NCBI GenBank assembly: GCA_003165415.1
Contig: PLUC01000040.1
Coordinates: 1 to 51,817, forward strand
DNA: 51,817 nt
From: Holophagaceae bacterium
GTDB lineage: Bacteria > Acidobacteriota > Holophagae > Holophagales > Holophagaceae
Direction: 5' to 3'
Position numbers and translations under genes: made by a program. The notes beneath the pieces are model-generated. The model did not search any database. It was given only the letters and a program-made list of their open reading frames with translations, and was not told where the DNA came from. Below, in pieces: positions 14,639 through 25,620 of the stretch. The stretch's first letter is position 1. Every line of letters begins with the position of its first letter.

Positions 14639-16102
14639 TTATACGATCGTCGACGCCCAGTCCAGCAGCTTGGCGCCGAAGCAGGTTCCCAGCAGCACCA
14701 GGGCGCAGGACAGGCCCACCACCCAGGTGGTGACGGCGCCCATGGTCCGGGGCTCCGCGGCTTCCGGGGCCGGGTCCTTGAAGTACATCAGGGCGACCAC
14801 GGCCAGGTAGTAGTAGGCCGCCACGGCGCTGGTGAGCAGGGCGATGACCGTGAGGGTGACGTGGCCCTGCTCGATGGCCAGCTTGAACAGGTAGAACTTG
14901 CTGAAGAAGCCCACCAGCGGGGGCACCCCGGCCAGGCTCAGCATGATCACCATCATGGCGAAGGCCAGCACCGGGCGGGTCCGGCCCAGGCCGCGGAAGT
15001 CCTCGATGCGCTCGCCGACGCCCTTGCCCTGGAGGAAGATGATGATGGCGAAGGCGCCGCTCTGCATGAACAGGTAGGTGAGCATGTACAGCCAGACCGC
15101 CTGGGGCCCGCCGGGGACTCCGGAGCACATGACGCCCAGCAGCATGTAGCCCACGTGGGCGATGCTGGAATAGGCCAGCAGGCGTTTCATGGTCTGCTGC
15201 TTGAGGGCGGCGATGTTGCCCAGGATCATGCTGGCCGCCGCCACGAAGGCCAGCGGGGCCATCCAGTCGGACTGGACACCGTTGAAGCCGGTGCCGAACA
15301 CCCGCAGGAACGCGGCCAGGGAGGCGGCCTTGGGGGCCATGGACATGAAGGCGGTGATGGGGGTGGGGGCGCCGTCATAGGCGTCGGGCGACCACATGTG
15401 GAACGGCACCGCCGCCACCTTGAAGCAGAAGCCCACCAGCACCATCAGCACCCCGGTGAACACCAGCAGGCTGTTGTTGGGCGAAGCCAGGGCCAGCTTG
15501 TCGTTGAGTTCCACCAGGTTGGTGGTGACCCCCCCGGCGGCGGCGAACAGCAGGCTGATGCCGAACAGGAGGATGCCGCTGGAGAAGGCCCCCAGCAGGA
15601 AGTACTTCACCCCGGCCTCGATGCTGCGGTCCTGGGTGCGGAAGTAGGCCACCAGGATGTAGATGCACAGGGCCATCAGCTCCAGGGAGAAGTAGATAGA
15701 GATGAGGTCGGTGGAGCCCACCAGGAACATCATGCCGCTGATGGAGAACAGCAGCAGCGCGTAGTACTCCACCGTCTGCTCCCCCATGGCGTCCAGCTGC
15801 AGCTGGCTCAGCAGGATGGTGATGATCCCGGCCGCCAGCACCAGGTACTGGAAGCCCTTGGTCAGGCCGTCCACCTCGAACATCTCGGAAAAGCCCAGCC
15901 CGTGGGGAGTGGTGAGCACGCAGAGGCCGGAGGCGATCAGGGCGATGACGGAGACGTAGGCCCAGCGGCGCTTCTCGCCCCGGGGCACGAACAGGTCCCC
16001 CGGCCAGAGCATCACCGTGGCGGTGATGATCAGGATCAGCTCGGGGAACAGGAGCGGAAGGTCCCGAACCAGGGCCTCCCACAGACCGGCGGCGAAAGGC
16101 AT
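14639..16102 (-). CDS. nuoN: NADH-quinone oxidoreductase subunit N
   Basis: A 487-residue antiporter-like membrane subunit of complex I with about fourteen hydrophobic helices. Family blocks include YFLLGAFSSGILLFGISLLF and the proton-channel segment VPFHMWSPDAYDGAPTPITAFMS. It pumps protons alongside NuoL and NuoM. GGGAGGT lies upstream, and its ATG overlaps the nuoM stop by one base (TGATG). It is the last gene of the nuo operon. I see no T-tailed terminator after it. Confidence 0.96.
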   Translation of the reverse strand: MPFAAGLWEALVRDLPLLFPELILIITATVMLWPGDLFVPRGEKRRWAYVSVIALIASGLCVLTTPHGLGFSEMFEVDGLTKGFQYLVLAAGIITILLSQLQLDAMGEQTVEYYALLLFSISGMMFLVGSTDLISIYFSLELMALCIYILVAYFRTQDRSIEAGVKYFLLGAFSSGILLFGISLLFAAAGGVTTNLVELNDKLALASPNNSLLVFTGVLMVLVGFCFKVAAVPFHMWSPDAYDGAPTPITAFMSMAPKAASLAAFLRVFGTGFNGVQSDWMAPLAFVAAASMILGNIAALKQQTMKRLLAYSSIAHVGYMLLGVMCSGVPGGPQAVWLYMLTYLFMQSGAFAIIIFLQGKGVGERIEDFRGLGRTRPVLAFAMMVIMLSLAGVPPLVGFFSKFYLFKLAIEQGHVTLTVIALLTSAVAAYYYLAVVALMYFKDPAPEAAEPRTMGAVTTWVVGLSCALVLLGTCFGAKLLDWASTIV

Positions 16103-17715
16103 CAGTTACCTCCCTCTTCCGATTCAGGCTTGGCTCCGGGCAGGCCCATGGCCGCCATGCCGGCCTTGGCCGCGGCGCGCTGTCCGGCCTCCAGGGCCTC
16201 CTGGCGGTAGAATTCGGGATTCACCTGCTGGACCAGCTTGACCACCGGCTGGCGCAGCACGTCCATCATGGCCTTGGGATAGAGGCCGATCCAGAAGGCG
16301 GCCAGGACCAGGGGCGCGAAGTAGGCGATCTCCCGGGCGTTCAGGTCGGCCATCTTGGTGTTGACCTCGCTGACCGGTCCGAACATGGCCCGCTGGAACA
16401 GCCAGAGCATGTAGGCGGCGCCCAGGATGATGCCGGTGGTGGCCAGCACCGCCAGCCAGGGGGCGGCCTGGAAGGCGCCCTGGAGGATGGCGAACTCGCC
16501 GATGAACCCGTTCAGGCCGGGCAGGCCGATGCTGCTCATGGTCATGATCATGAAGATGGTGGCGTAGATCGGCATGGTCTTGGACAGCCCGCCGTATTCC
16601 GAGATCATGCGGGTGTGGCGCCGCTCGTAGACGATGCCCACCAGAAGGAATAGTGCGCTGGTGGAGATGCCGTGGTTGAGCATCTGCAGGATGCCGCCGG
16701 TGATGCCGTTGGGGTTCATGGCGAACAGGCCGACCATACACAGGCCCAGGTGGCTCACGGAGGAGTAGGCCACCAGCTTCTTCATGTCCTTCTGGACCAT
16801 GGCCACCAGGGCGCCGTAGATGACGCCGATCAGGGCCAGGCCCATGAACCAGGGCATCAGCTCCATGGTCGCCTTGGGGGCGATGGGCAGCAGGAACCGC
16901 ACGAAGCCGTAGGTCCCCATCTTCAGCAGGACGCCGGCCAGCACCACGGAGCCCGCGGTGGGGGCCTCCACGTGGGCGTCAGGCAGCCAGGTGTGGAACG
17001 GGAACATGGGCACCTTGATGGCGAACCCCACGAAGAAGGCCAGGGCCAGCAGGATCTGGAAGGTGTGGCTCTGCTGGGCAACGGTGGCGGCCATGGCCTG
17101 GAACGAGGCGATGGACATGTCATAGTGGCCGGTGGTCTTGAACTGCAGGAAGTAGATGGCCAGGATCGCCACCAGCATCAGCACCGAACCGGACAGGGTG
17201 TAGAGGAACAGCTTGATGGCGGCGTAGAGCTTGTTGGGGCCGCCCCAGATGGCGATGAGGAAGTACATGGGCACCAGCATCAGTTCCCAGAACAGGTAGA
17301 ACAGGAACATGTCCTGGGTGATGAACACGCCCATCATGCTGAACTGCATGACCAGGAGCCAGATGTAGTACTCCTTGTGCCGCTCGCCGATGGCCTTGAA
17401 CGAGCACCACACCACGATGAAGCCCAGGAAGGTGGTGAGCAGCAGCAGCACCAGGCTGATGCCGTCCATGCCGATGCTGAACTTGACTCCGAGGCTGGGG
17501 ATCCAGTCCACCGCGTAGACCCACTGGACCGCGGCCGAACCCCGGTCGTACTGGAACCAGAGCGGCACGCTGATCAGGAAGTCGATCACCGTGACGGCCA
17601 GGGCCCCCAGCTCGAAGACCCGGCGCTGGCCCTTGGGCACCAGGAGCAGGAGCAGGGCCCCTAGGAGCGGGACGAAAGTGACCCACAACGGGAGATTTTG
17701 ATACCAGTGAATCAT
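16102..17715 (-). CDS. nuoM: NADH-quinone oxidoreductase subunit M
   Basis: A 537-residue proton-pumping subunit. It has the paired channel motifs LPDAHVEAPTAGSVVLAGVLLKMGTYG (inside residues about 225-270), the WELMLVPMYFLI helix and HLGLCMVGLFA. The ATG at 17715 (MIHWYQNL) has GGAG five bases upstream. A longer open frame upstream lacks similarity. The C-terminal tail is hydrophilic and rich in Ala, Glu and Lys. It lies 31 bases after nuoL and overlaps nuoN by one base. Confidence 0.97.
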   Translation of the reverse strand: MIHWYQNLPLWVTFVPLLGALLLLLVPKGQRRVFELGALAVTVIDFLISVPLWFQYDRGSAAVQWVYAVDWIPSLGVKFSIGMDGISLVLLLLTTFLGFIVVWCSFKAIGERHKEYYIWLLVMQFSMMGVFITQDMFLFYLFWELMLVPMYFLIAIWGGPNKLYAAIKLFLYTLSGSVLMLVAILAIYFLQFKTTGHYDMSIASFQAMAATVAQQSHTFQILLALAFFVGFAIKVPMFPFHTWLPDAHVEAPTAGSVVLAGVLLKMGTYGFVRFLLPIAPKATMELMPWFMGLALIGVIYGALVAMVQKDMKKLVAYSSVSHLGLCMVGLFAMNPNGITGGILQMLNHGISTSALFLLVGIVYERRHTRMISEYGGLSKTMPIYATIFMIMTMSSIGLPGLNGFIGEFAILQGAFQAAPWLAVLATTGIILGAAYMLWLFQRAMFGPVSEVNTKMADLNAREIAYFAPLVLAAFWIGLYPKAMMDVLRQPVVKLVQQVNPEFYRQEALEAGQRAAAKAGMAAMGLPGAKPESEEGGN

Positions 17716-17746
17716 GGGAACTCCAGCAATCAGACGAAAGGGGATC

Positions 17747-19996
<2,250 letters not shown>

Positions 19997-20029
19997 TCGT
20001 TCACCCGAAATCTGGTATCTGAGGGTTCG

Positions 20030-20332
20030 TCAGCCCTTGAGGAGGTTGATCTGGTCCACCTGGATGGTGTCCTTCTTCCGGTAGAGCGCCACCACCAGGG
20101 CCAGGCCGATGGACACTTCCGCCGCCGCCAGGCCCATCACCAGCAGGGCGAAGGCCTGTCCGTTCACGGTGCCGCTGTGCCGGGCGAAGGCCACCAGGTT
20201 GAGGTTGGCGGCGTTCAGCATCAATTCCACGCACATGAGGATGATGAGGACGTTGCGCCGGATCAGCACGCCGGCCACCCCCACCGAGAACAGCAGGAAG
20301 GAGATGAAGAGGACTGCGTTCATGGATGGCAT
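20030..20332 (-). CDS. nuoK: NADH-quinone oxidoreductase subunit K
   Basis: A 100-residue membrane subunit with three helices, including the conserved glutamate block LMCVELMLNAANLNLVAF and AAEVSIGLALVVALYR. Length is exactly typical. The ATG at 20332 is used because GGAG and GGGTG lie four to ten bases upstream. An ATG at 20323 is an alternative. It begins one base after the nuoJ stop. Confidence 0.96.
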   Translation of the reverse strand: MPSMNAVLFISFLLFSVGVAGVLIRRNVLIILMCVELMLNAANLNLVAFARHSGTVNGQAFALLVMGLAAAEVSIGLALVVALYRKKDTIQVDQINLLKG

Positions 20333-20333
20333 G

Positions 20334-20885
20334 TCACACCCGCTCCGTCTTGGCCAGGACCACCGCGCCCACCAGGGCCACCAGGAGGATCACCGACAGG
20401 ATTTCGAAGGGCAGAAGGTACTGGGCGAAGATGCCCCGGCTCACCGCCTGGGCGTTCTGGTTGGCCACGTCCAGCCCCTGGGCCAGCGTGGGGCTGAGGG
20501 TCAGGGCCTTGGTGGCGTCGGGGCCGAACCAGGTCCGCCAGAACACGCTGATGACCACCACCGCCCCCGCCAGCACCACCGCGATGGCGTACGGCGCCTG
20601 GATCTGGAACAGGCCCTTTTCCTTGTACTTGGTCATCTCCACAAGCATGACCACGAACAGGAACAGCACCACGATGCCGCCGGCGTACACCAGCAGCTGG
20701 GCCACCGCCAGGAACTCGGCGGAGAGGGTGAGGAAGCACCCGGCCACCGCCAGCATGGCCAGCAGGAAGCCGACGATGCTGTGGATGGCGTTCTTGGAAA
20801 AGACCAGGGCCAGGGCTCCGGCCACGGCCAGGAGGCCGAAGCAGTGGAACATGTAGTGGCCGATCGATGCTAGCAATGGGTCCAT
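20334..20885 (-). CDS. nuoJ: NADH-quinone oxidoreductase subunit J
   Basis: A 183-residue membrane subunit with five hydrophobic helices. The region LLVYAGGIVVLFLFVVMLVE is the diagnostic NuoJ helix with its pi-bulge glycines. Position between nuoI and nuoK is standard. The ATG at 20885 has AAGG six bases upstream and gives a normal length. The open frame upstream of it overlaps nuoI and is not coding. Confidence 0.95.
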   Translation of the reverse strand: MDPLLASIGHYMFHCFGLLAVAGALALVFSKNAIHSIVGFLLAMLAVAGCFLTLSAEFLAVAQLLVYAGGIVVLFLFVVMLVEMTKYKEKGLFQIQAPYAIAVVLAGAVVVISVFWRTWFGPDATKALTLSPTLAQGLDVANQNAQAVSRGIFAQYLLPFEILSVILLVALVGAVVLAKTERV

Positions 20886-20914
20886 GGGAGGCCTTGTCTT
20901 TCGCAGAGAGGGGT

Positions 20915-21427
20915 TCAGTCCTTGTCCGAGTCGGAGTAGGAGTACCGGCCGACCGGGGTCAGTTCGAACATGTTCTGGGACGTGCCCAGCATTCCGATGG
21001 AGAAGTCTTCCCGATTGTACGCCGCCAGCTCGAACTGGTGGTTGAGGATGATGGAGTCGAAGCCGCAGCTCTCCACGCAGAACTCGCAGAAGATGCAGCG
21101 CTCCATCTCGAAGTCGTAGCGAAGGGGGATCTTGGTCTTGCGCCCCTCCTTCTTGCCGGACTCGATGGTGATCACCTGGGTCGGGCAGATCTTTTCGCAG
21201 GCCAGGCAGCACACGCACTTGATCTCGCCCTGCTCGTCCTTGAGCAGGGTCAGCCGGCCGCGGAAGCGCGGCTGCACCTTGGCCGGCACCTCGGGGTACT
21301 CCGAGACCACGTGCAGCGGCACCTTGCGCCGGTTGGCGGTGCGGAACACCCGCATGAAGTGCTGGCCGGTCAGGTACAGGCCCTTGGCGATGTCCTGGGG
21401 GATGAGCGTCTTGAGGAAGTTGGTCAT
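20915..21427 (-). CDS. nuoI: NADH-quinone oxidoreductase subunit I (2 x [4Fe-4S])
   Basis: A 170-residue ferredoxin-like subunit that carries electrons from the peripheral arm toward the quinone site. Both cluster motifs are complete: Cys71, Cys74, Cys77 and Cys81-Pro in CVCCLACEKICP, and Cys111, Cys114, Cys117 and Cys121 in CIFCEFCVESC. A helix near the N-terminus anchors it to the membrane arm. GGAG lies eight bases before the ATG. It follows nuoH after 13 bases. Because NuoE, NuoF and NuoG are missing here, this subunit may be near the point where an alternative electron donor docks. Confidence 0.97.
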   Translation of the reverse strand: MTNFLKTLIPQDIAKGLYLTGQHFMRVFRTANRRKVPLHVVSEYPEVPAKVQPRFRGRLTLLKDEQGEIKCVCCLACEKICPTQVITIESGKKEGRKTKIPLRYDFEMERCIFCEFCVESCGFDSIILNHQFELAAYNREDFSIGMLGTSQNMFELTPVGRYSYSDSDKD

Positions 21428-21440
21428 AGGTCTTTCTCCC

Positions 21441-22595
21441 TCAGGCCATGGTGAAGCGGACAACGGCCGCCAGGGCAACGTCCACAAGCGTGAAGGGAAT
21501 CAAGTACTTCCACGCGATGGCCATGATTTGATCATACCGGTAGCGGGGAATGGTGCCCCGCACCCAGATGAAGGTGAACAGCAGGAAGAAGATCTTCAGC
21601 AGGAACCAGATGACGTTGGGGCCGCCGATGAGGGGCCAGGTGGCGGGCACGAAGCTCTGCAGTCCGAAGGGCAGCAGGAAGGGGCCGCCCAGGAAGAAGG
21701 CGCTGGCCAGGGCCGCCACCACGATCATGTTGATGTACTCCGCCAGGTAGAAGAACCCGAACTTCATGCCCGAGTACTCCGTGTGGAACCCGGCCACCAG
21801 TTCGTTCTCCGCCTCGGGCATGTCGAACGGCATGCGGTTGGTCTCGGCGAAGCCGCAGGTGAAGTAGACGAAGAAGCCCACGAACAGCAGAGGCACCGCC
21901 CAGATGGGCATCTGCGTGGCCACCATCCGGGTCATCTCGTTGAAGTTGAGGCTGCCGGACAGCACCACCGGCACCATCAGGCTCAAGGTGAGGGGAACTT
22001 CGTAGCTGACGATCTGGGCCGCCGAGCGCAGGCCGCCCAGGAGCGGGAACTTGGAATTGGAGGACCAGGCGCCCAGCACGATGCCGTAGACGCCCACCGA
22101 GGCGATGCCCAGGATGAACAGCAGGCCGACGTTCATGTTGGTGATGAAGCCGGTGAAGGGCAGGCCGCCGATGACCGGGACGCACCGGGGGAAGGTGAAC
22201 AGGGCGCCGGGGTAGAAGCTGATGGCGGCGAACACCACCACCGAGGCGACCATGCTCAGGGCCGGGGCGATGATGAAGATGGCCCGGTCGGCCTTGTCCG
22301 GGATGATGTCCTCCTTCACCAGCAGCTTGATGATGTCGCCGATGAACATGGGCAGGCCGCGCACGATGGAGAGGAAGGGCACCTTGCCCATCTTCCACAT
22401 GCCGCGGTTGAGGAAGCCGGTGAGGCCGTTGCGGGAGCCGGCGATGCGGGTGGCACCCAGGCGATCCTGGAGATAGCCCAGCACCTTGCGCTCGGCGAAG
22501 GTGGTGAGCGGCACCACGATGAAGATGAAGATGACCACGGCGATGGCCTGGAGGATGGCCATCACGCAGGTCTGGGACAGGGTCATGGTCTGCAT
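21441..22595 (-). CDS. nuoH: NADH-quinone oxidoreductase subunit H
   Basis: A 384-residue eight-helix membrane subunit that builds the quinone chamber and links the two arms. Conserved blocks seen are TTFAERKVLGYLQDRLGATR, GLPMFIGDIIKLLVKEDI, YEVPLTLSLMVPVVLSGSL, and FAETNRMPFDMPEAENELVAGFHTEYSGMKF. It directly follows nuoD, where nuoG would normally intervene. No good SD is visible. The ATG at 22595 is used, with another in frame three codons later. Confidence 0.97.
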   Translation of the reverse strand: MQTMTLSQTCVMAILQAIAVVIFIFIVVPLTTFAERKVLGYLQDRLGATRIAGSRNGLTGFLNRGMWKMGKVPFLSIVRGLPMFIGDIIKLLVKEDIIPDKADRAIFIIAPALSMVASVVVFAAISFYPGALFTFPRCVPVIGGLPFTGFITNMNVGLLFILGIASVGVYGIVLGAWSSNSKFPLLGGLRSAAQIVSYEVPLTLSLMVPVVLSGSLNFNEMTRMVATQMPIWAVPLLFVGFFVYFTCGFAETNRMPFDMPEAENELVAGFHTEYSGMKFGFFYLAEYINMIVVAALASAFFLGGPFLLPFGLQSFVPATWPLIGGPNVIWFLLKIFFLLFTFIWVRGTIPRYRYDQIMAIAWKYLIPFTLVDVALAAVVRFTMA

Positions 22596-22637
22596 GTCAT
22601 TCGCGCCCGGGTGAGACTTGGGTTGAGGGTTGCGCCG

Positions 22638-23738
22638 TCATCGGTCGATCTCGCCGAGAACCACGTCCAGGGTGCCGATGGTGGCGATGACGTCCGCCAC
22701 CAGGGAGCCTTCGATCATCATGGGCAGGGCCTGGAGGTTGATGAACCCCGGGGCACGCACATGGAACCGGTAGGGATTGGTGGAGCCCTTTTCGCCCACC
22801 AGGTAGTAGCCCAGCTCGCCCTTGGGGCATTCGGTGGGGTGGTAGACCTCGTTGACCTCGGCCCGGAGGATCTTGGGCAGCTTGGCCATGACCGGGCCTT
22901 CGGGCAGCCCGCCCAGGCACTGGTCGATGATCCGGTGGCTCTGGCGCATCTCCGCCAGGCGCACCAGGTACCGGGCGTAGGTGTCAGCCTCGGGACGGGT
23001 GGGGACCTCGAAATCCATCTCCGCATAGGCGGCGTAGGGGAAGGCTTTGCGGATGTCGTACGGCACACCCGCGGCCCGCAGCACCGGCCCGGTGACGCCC
23101 ATGGCGATGGCGTCCTCGGCCTTGAGCATGCCCACGCCGATGGTGCGCTTCTTCCAGATGCGGTTCTCGGTGAGCAGGGTCTCGTACTCGTCGATGCAGT
23201 CCAGGAACCGGGCCTGGAAGGTCCGGGCCATCTTCTCGAAGCCCGGGGGCAGGTCCTCCCGCAGGCCGCCGATGCGGAAGGCCGTGGTGGTGAGCCGGGC
23301 GCCGCAGAAGGCCTCGAACATGTCCAGGATCGCCTCGCGCTCCCGGAAGGTGTAGAGGAACACCGTCATCGCGCCGATGTCCAGGGCGTGGGTGGCCAGC
23401 CAGATGAGGTGCGAGGCCAGCCGGTTGTACTCGTTGAGCATGGTCCGGATGTACTGGGCCCGGCGGGGCACGGTGATGCCGAACAGCTTCTCCACCGCCT
23501 CGGCCCAGCCCAGGTTGTTGGCCACCGCGGAGGTGTAGTCCATGCGGTCGGTCCACACCTGGCCCTGGAAGAACGTCTTGTTCTCGCAGATCTTCTCCAC
23601 CCCGCGGTGCAGGTAGCCGATCACCGGCCGGCAGTGCTTGACCACTTCGCCGTCCAGCCTGAGCTTCAGGCGCAGCACCCCGTGGGTTGACGGGTGCTGC
23701 GGCCCCATGTTGATTTCCATTTCCTCGTTCTTGAACAC
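22638..23738 (-). CDS. nuoD: NADH-quinone oxidoreductase subunit D
   Basis: A 366-residue hydrogenase-like subunit of the quinone-reducing module. It has the opening MGPQHPSTHGVLRL, the quinone-site HRGVEK, and the ending ATIGTLDVVLGEIDR. The start is GTG at 23738, favoured by AGGAG six bases upstream over the internal ATG at codon 7. Typical length is about 390-420, so it is slightly short at the N-terminus. It lies between nuoC and nuoH as a separate gene, not fused to nuoC. Confidence 0.97.
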   Translation of the reverse strand: MFKNEEMEINMGPQHPSTHGVLRLKLRLDGEVVKHCRPVIGYLHRGVEKICENKTFFQGQVWTDRMDYTSAVANNLGWAEAVEKLFGITVPRRAQYIRTMLNEYNRLASHLIWLATHALDIGAMTVFLYTFREREAILDMFEAFCGARLTTTAFRIGGLREDLPPGFEKMARTFQARFLDCIDEYETLLTENRIWKKRTIGVGMLKAEDAIAMGVTGPVLRAAGVPYDIRKAFPYAAYAEMDFEVPTRPEADTYARYLVRLAEMRQSHRIIDQCLGGLPEGPVMAKLPKILRAEVNEVYHPTECPKGELGYYLVGEKGSTNPYRFHVRAPGFINLQALPMMIEGSLVADVIATIGTLDVVLGEIDR

Positions 23739-23761
23739 AAGGAACTCCTAAATCCGGTGCG

Positions 23762-24619
23762 TTATTCCGCCCTGGGGGGGTTGAGGTTGATCCCCATGTT
23801 GCCTGCCTTTTCCATCGCGATGCGCATGAGCACGCCGCTCCGGTCTTCCCTGAAGTCGATGTCCCGCTGGCCCAGGCCGAGGGTGGGGTATTCCTTGCGC
23901 AGGGCATGGCCTTCCCAGTCCTCGGGGCACAGGATGCGGGTCATGTCCGGGTGGTGCTGGAAGCGGATCCCCAGCATGTCCCAGATCTCCCGCTCCAGCC
24001 AGTTGGCGGTGGGGTAGAGCGGCACGGCGGTTTCGGGCTCGAAGCCTTCGGGGATCAGGATGCGCAGGCGCAGGCGCTTGCTCCTCCGGATGCTGGTGAG
24101 GTGGTAGACCACCGAGAAGGCGAAGCCCTGGGCCGCGGGGTAGTGGGTGGCGGTCTCGTCGGCCAGCATCTCGTAGCCCAGGGCCGCGTCGTCCCGCACC
24201 AGGGCCAGGGCCTCCAGGATGGATTCCTTCTTCACCTGGCAGGTGAGCTCCCCGGCCTGCTGGAAGATCTCCTCCACCTTGGGGCCGAGCACCTCCTGGA
24301 GGTGGAGCAGGTCAGGGTCCGTGGCCGGCGCCGGGGCGGGGAACTTCATGTCGTTGGTGTCGGGCTTGGGCACCGGGCGCACCGGGGGCTTGGGCGCGGG
24401 CTTGCCCTCGGCCTCGGCCTTGGCCTTGGCGGTTTCAAAATCGGCCAGGGATTTCTGCCACTTGGCCTCCTCGGCCACCACGGCGGCGGCCTGCTCCGCC
24501 AGGTAGATCTTCAGGCTGGGCAGGGGCACGGTCTTGGGCATCTCAACCTGGCGGTTGGGCGCGGCCTTGATGTCGTACACGTAGGGGCCCGCTTCGTTTG
24601 GAACGTCGTCTGTCGCCAT
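23762..24619 (-). CDS. nuoC: NADH-quinone oxidoreductase subunit C with extended N-terminal region
   Basis: A 285-residue NuoC (30-kDa) subunit. The conserved half is C-terminal: FAFSVVYHLTSIRR, PTANWLEREIWDMLGIRFQHHPDMTRIL and the closing RKEYP. The first 120 or so residues are unusual: a segment with an Ala/Lys/Glu-rich stretch (AKWQKSLADFETAKAKAEAE) and a proline-rich linker (KPAPKPPVRPVPKP) precede the normal N-terminal alpha/beta part. NuoC is usually about 160-220 residues. It begins two bases after nuoB. The extension is absent from the textbook proteins and may be a lineage trait. Confidence 0.94.
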   Translation of the reverse strand: MATDDVPNEAGPYVYDIKAAPNRQVEMPKTVPLPSLKIYLAEQAAAVVAEEAKWQKSLADFETAKAKAEAEGKPAPKPPVRPVPKPDTNDMKFPAPAPATDPDLLHLQEVLGPKVEEIFQQAGELTCQVKKESILEALALVRDDAALGYEMLADETATHYPAAQGFAFSVVYHLTSIRRSKRLRLRILIPEGFEPETAVPLYPTANWLEREIWDMLGIRFQHHPDMTRILCPEDWEGHALRKEYPTLGLGQRDIDFREDRSGVLMRIAMEKAGNMGINLNPPRAE

Positions 24620-24621
24620 GG

Positions 24622-25134
24622 CTAACCCACCGCCTCAAAGATTTCCTTGTAACGGTCCGCCAGGCTGCCGGACATGATCTTGTCCTGCAGCTTCAAGAAC
24701 CCGTAGATCAGGCTTTCGGGCCGCGGCGGGCATCCCGGGATGTAGATGTCCACGGGGATGACCTTGTCCACGCCCTGGATGGTGTGGTAGCTGTCGAAGG
24801 GCCCGCCGGCGGTGGCGCAGCTGCCCAGGGCGATCACCCACTTGGGTTCCGGCATCTGGTCGTAGAGCTGCTTGATGATGGGGGCCATCTTGTAGGTGAC
24901 GGTGCCGGCCACGATCATGAGGTCGCTTTGCCGGGGGGTGGCCCGGAAGATGCCGCAGCCGAATCGGTCGAAGTCGAACCGGGCGGCCCCGGCGGCCATC
25001 ATTTCGATGGCGCAGCAGGCCAGACCGAAGGTCATGGGCCAGACGCTGGTGGCTCGGGACCAGTTGATGATCTTTTCAACCTTGGTCGTGATGAGCACAT
25101 GTTCCAGCGCAGTAGGCTGATTCATCATTCCCAT
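24622..25134 (-). CDS. nuoB: NADH-quinone oxidoreductase subunit B ([4Fe-4S] N2)
   Basis: A 170-residue subunit holding cluster N2, the last iron-sulfur centre before quinone. Ligand cysteines are visible: Cys40-Cys41 in [10 protein letters not shown], Cys106 in [10 protein letters not shown] and Cys135 in IPGCPPRPE. The ATG at 25134 has AGGAG seven bases upstream, and the gene overlaps the end of nuoA by ten bases. A much longer upstream frame overlaps nuoA and is not coding. Confidence 0.97.
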   Translation of the reverse strand: MGMMNQPTALEHVLITTKVEKIINWSRATSVWPMTFGLACCAIEMMAAGAARFDFDRFGCGIFRATPRQSDLMIVAGTVTYKMAPIIKQLYDQMPEPKWVIALGSCATAGGPFDSYHTIQGVDKVIPVDIYIPGCPPRPESLIYGFLKLQDKIMSGSLADRYKEIFEAVG

Positions 25135-25478
25135 GTAAGGGCTCCTTTGGACCAGATGTAGCCGTAGCCGAACAGAAGTAGGAACAGGAAGATGCCGATC
25201 TCCACCACACCGAAGAGGGCCAGCTCCTTCATCTGGATGGCCCAGGGCATCAGGAACACGGTTTCCACGTCGAAGATGAGGAACATCACCGCAATCAGAT
25301 AATACCGTACCGAGAACTTTTCCCGGGCCTCGCCGGTGGTCTTGATCCCGCACTCATAGGTGGAGTACTTGGCCGCGCTGGGGAAGTGGGGCCGGACCGC
25401 CCAGGAGACGGTCCAGATCACCACCGGCAGGGCGATGGCGATGAGGATGAGGAGTAGGACGGGGACGTAGCCGCTCAT
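25125..25478 (-). CDS. nuoA: NADH-quinone oxidoreductase subunit A
   Basis: A 117-residue three-helix membrane subunit and the first gene of the operon. The conserved loop [24 protein letters not shown] includes the quinone-site cysteine, and [12 protein letters not shown] is a further family block. GGAGG lies four bases before the ATG. A candidate promoter is found 36-65 bases upstream. Confidence 0.97.
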   Translation of the reverse strand: MSGYVPVLLLILIAIALPVVIWTVSWAVRPHFPSAAKYSTYECGIKTTGEAREKFSVRYYLIAVMFLIFDVETVFLMPWAIQMKELALFGVVEIGIFLFLLLFGYGYIWSKGALTWE

Positions 25479-25513
25479 GGTGCCTCCCAGGCGGGGATCT
25501 GGTGAAAGTCAAG

Positions 25514-25543
25514 ATTGTGCGGCCCACCCGTGGGGGTGGTCAA
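25514..25543 (-). promoter_or_regulatory. Candidate sigma-70 promoter of the nuo operon
   Basis: On the minus strand TTGACC (complement of 25538-25543) and CACAAT (complement of 25514-25519) are separated by 18 bases and lie 36 bases before the nuoA start. The -35 matches five of six consensus bases and the -10 four of six. The 142-base gap between nuoA and the PilB gene must also hold a plus-strand promoter, for which I see no convincing boxes. Confidence 0.45.
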
Positions 25544-25620
25544 CGGCGGTTCCACATGGTTTCAAGGGAGAACGTTCACCTTTTGGACCACGTGCCCGCC
25601 CAACGCATTAACATTGAGCC

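Noticed and set aside
21132-23690. An 852-codon open frame on plus, opposite nuoI, nuoH and nuoD
   Set aside because: It is antisense to three conserved nuo genes and its product is low-complexity (His, Gly, Asp, Gln rich). Such frames are common in GC-rich DNA. The same holds for other long antisense frames over nuoL, nuoM, nuoN, gyrB and yidC.
25548-25563. parS-like GGTTCCACATGGTTTC upstream of the PilB gene
   Set aside because: Six of 16 positions differ from the parS consensus and the palindrome is broken.
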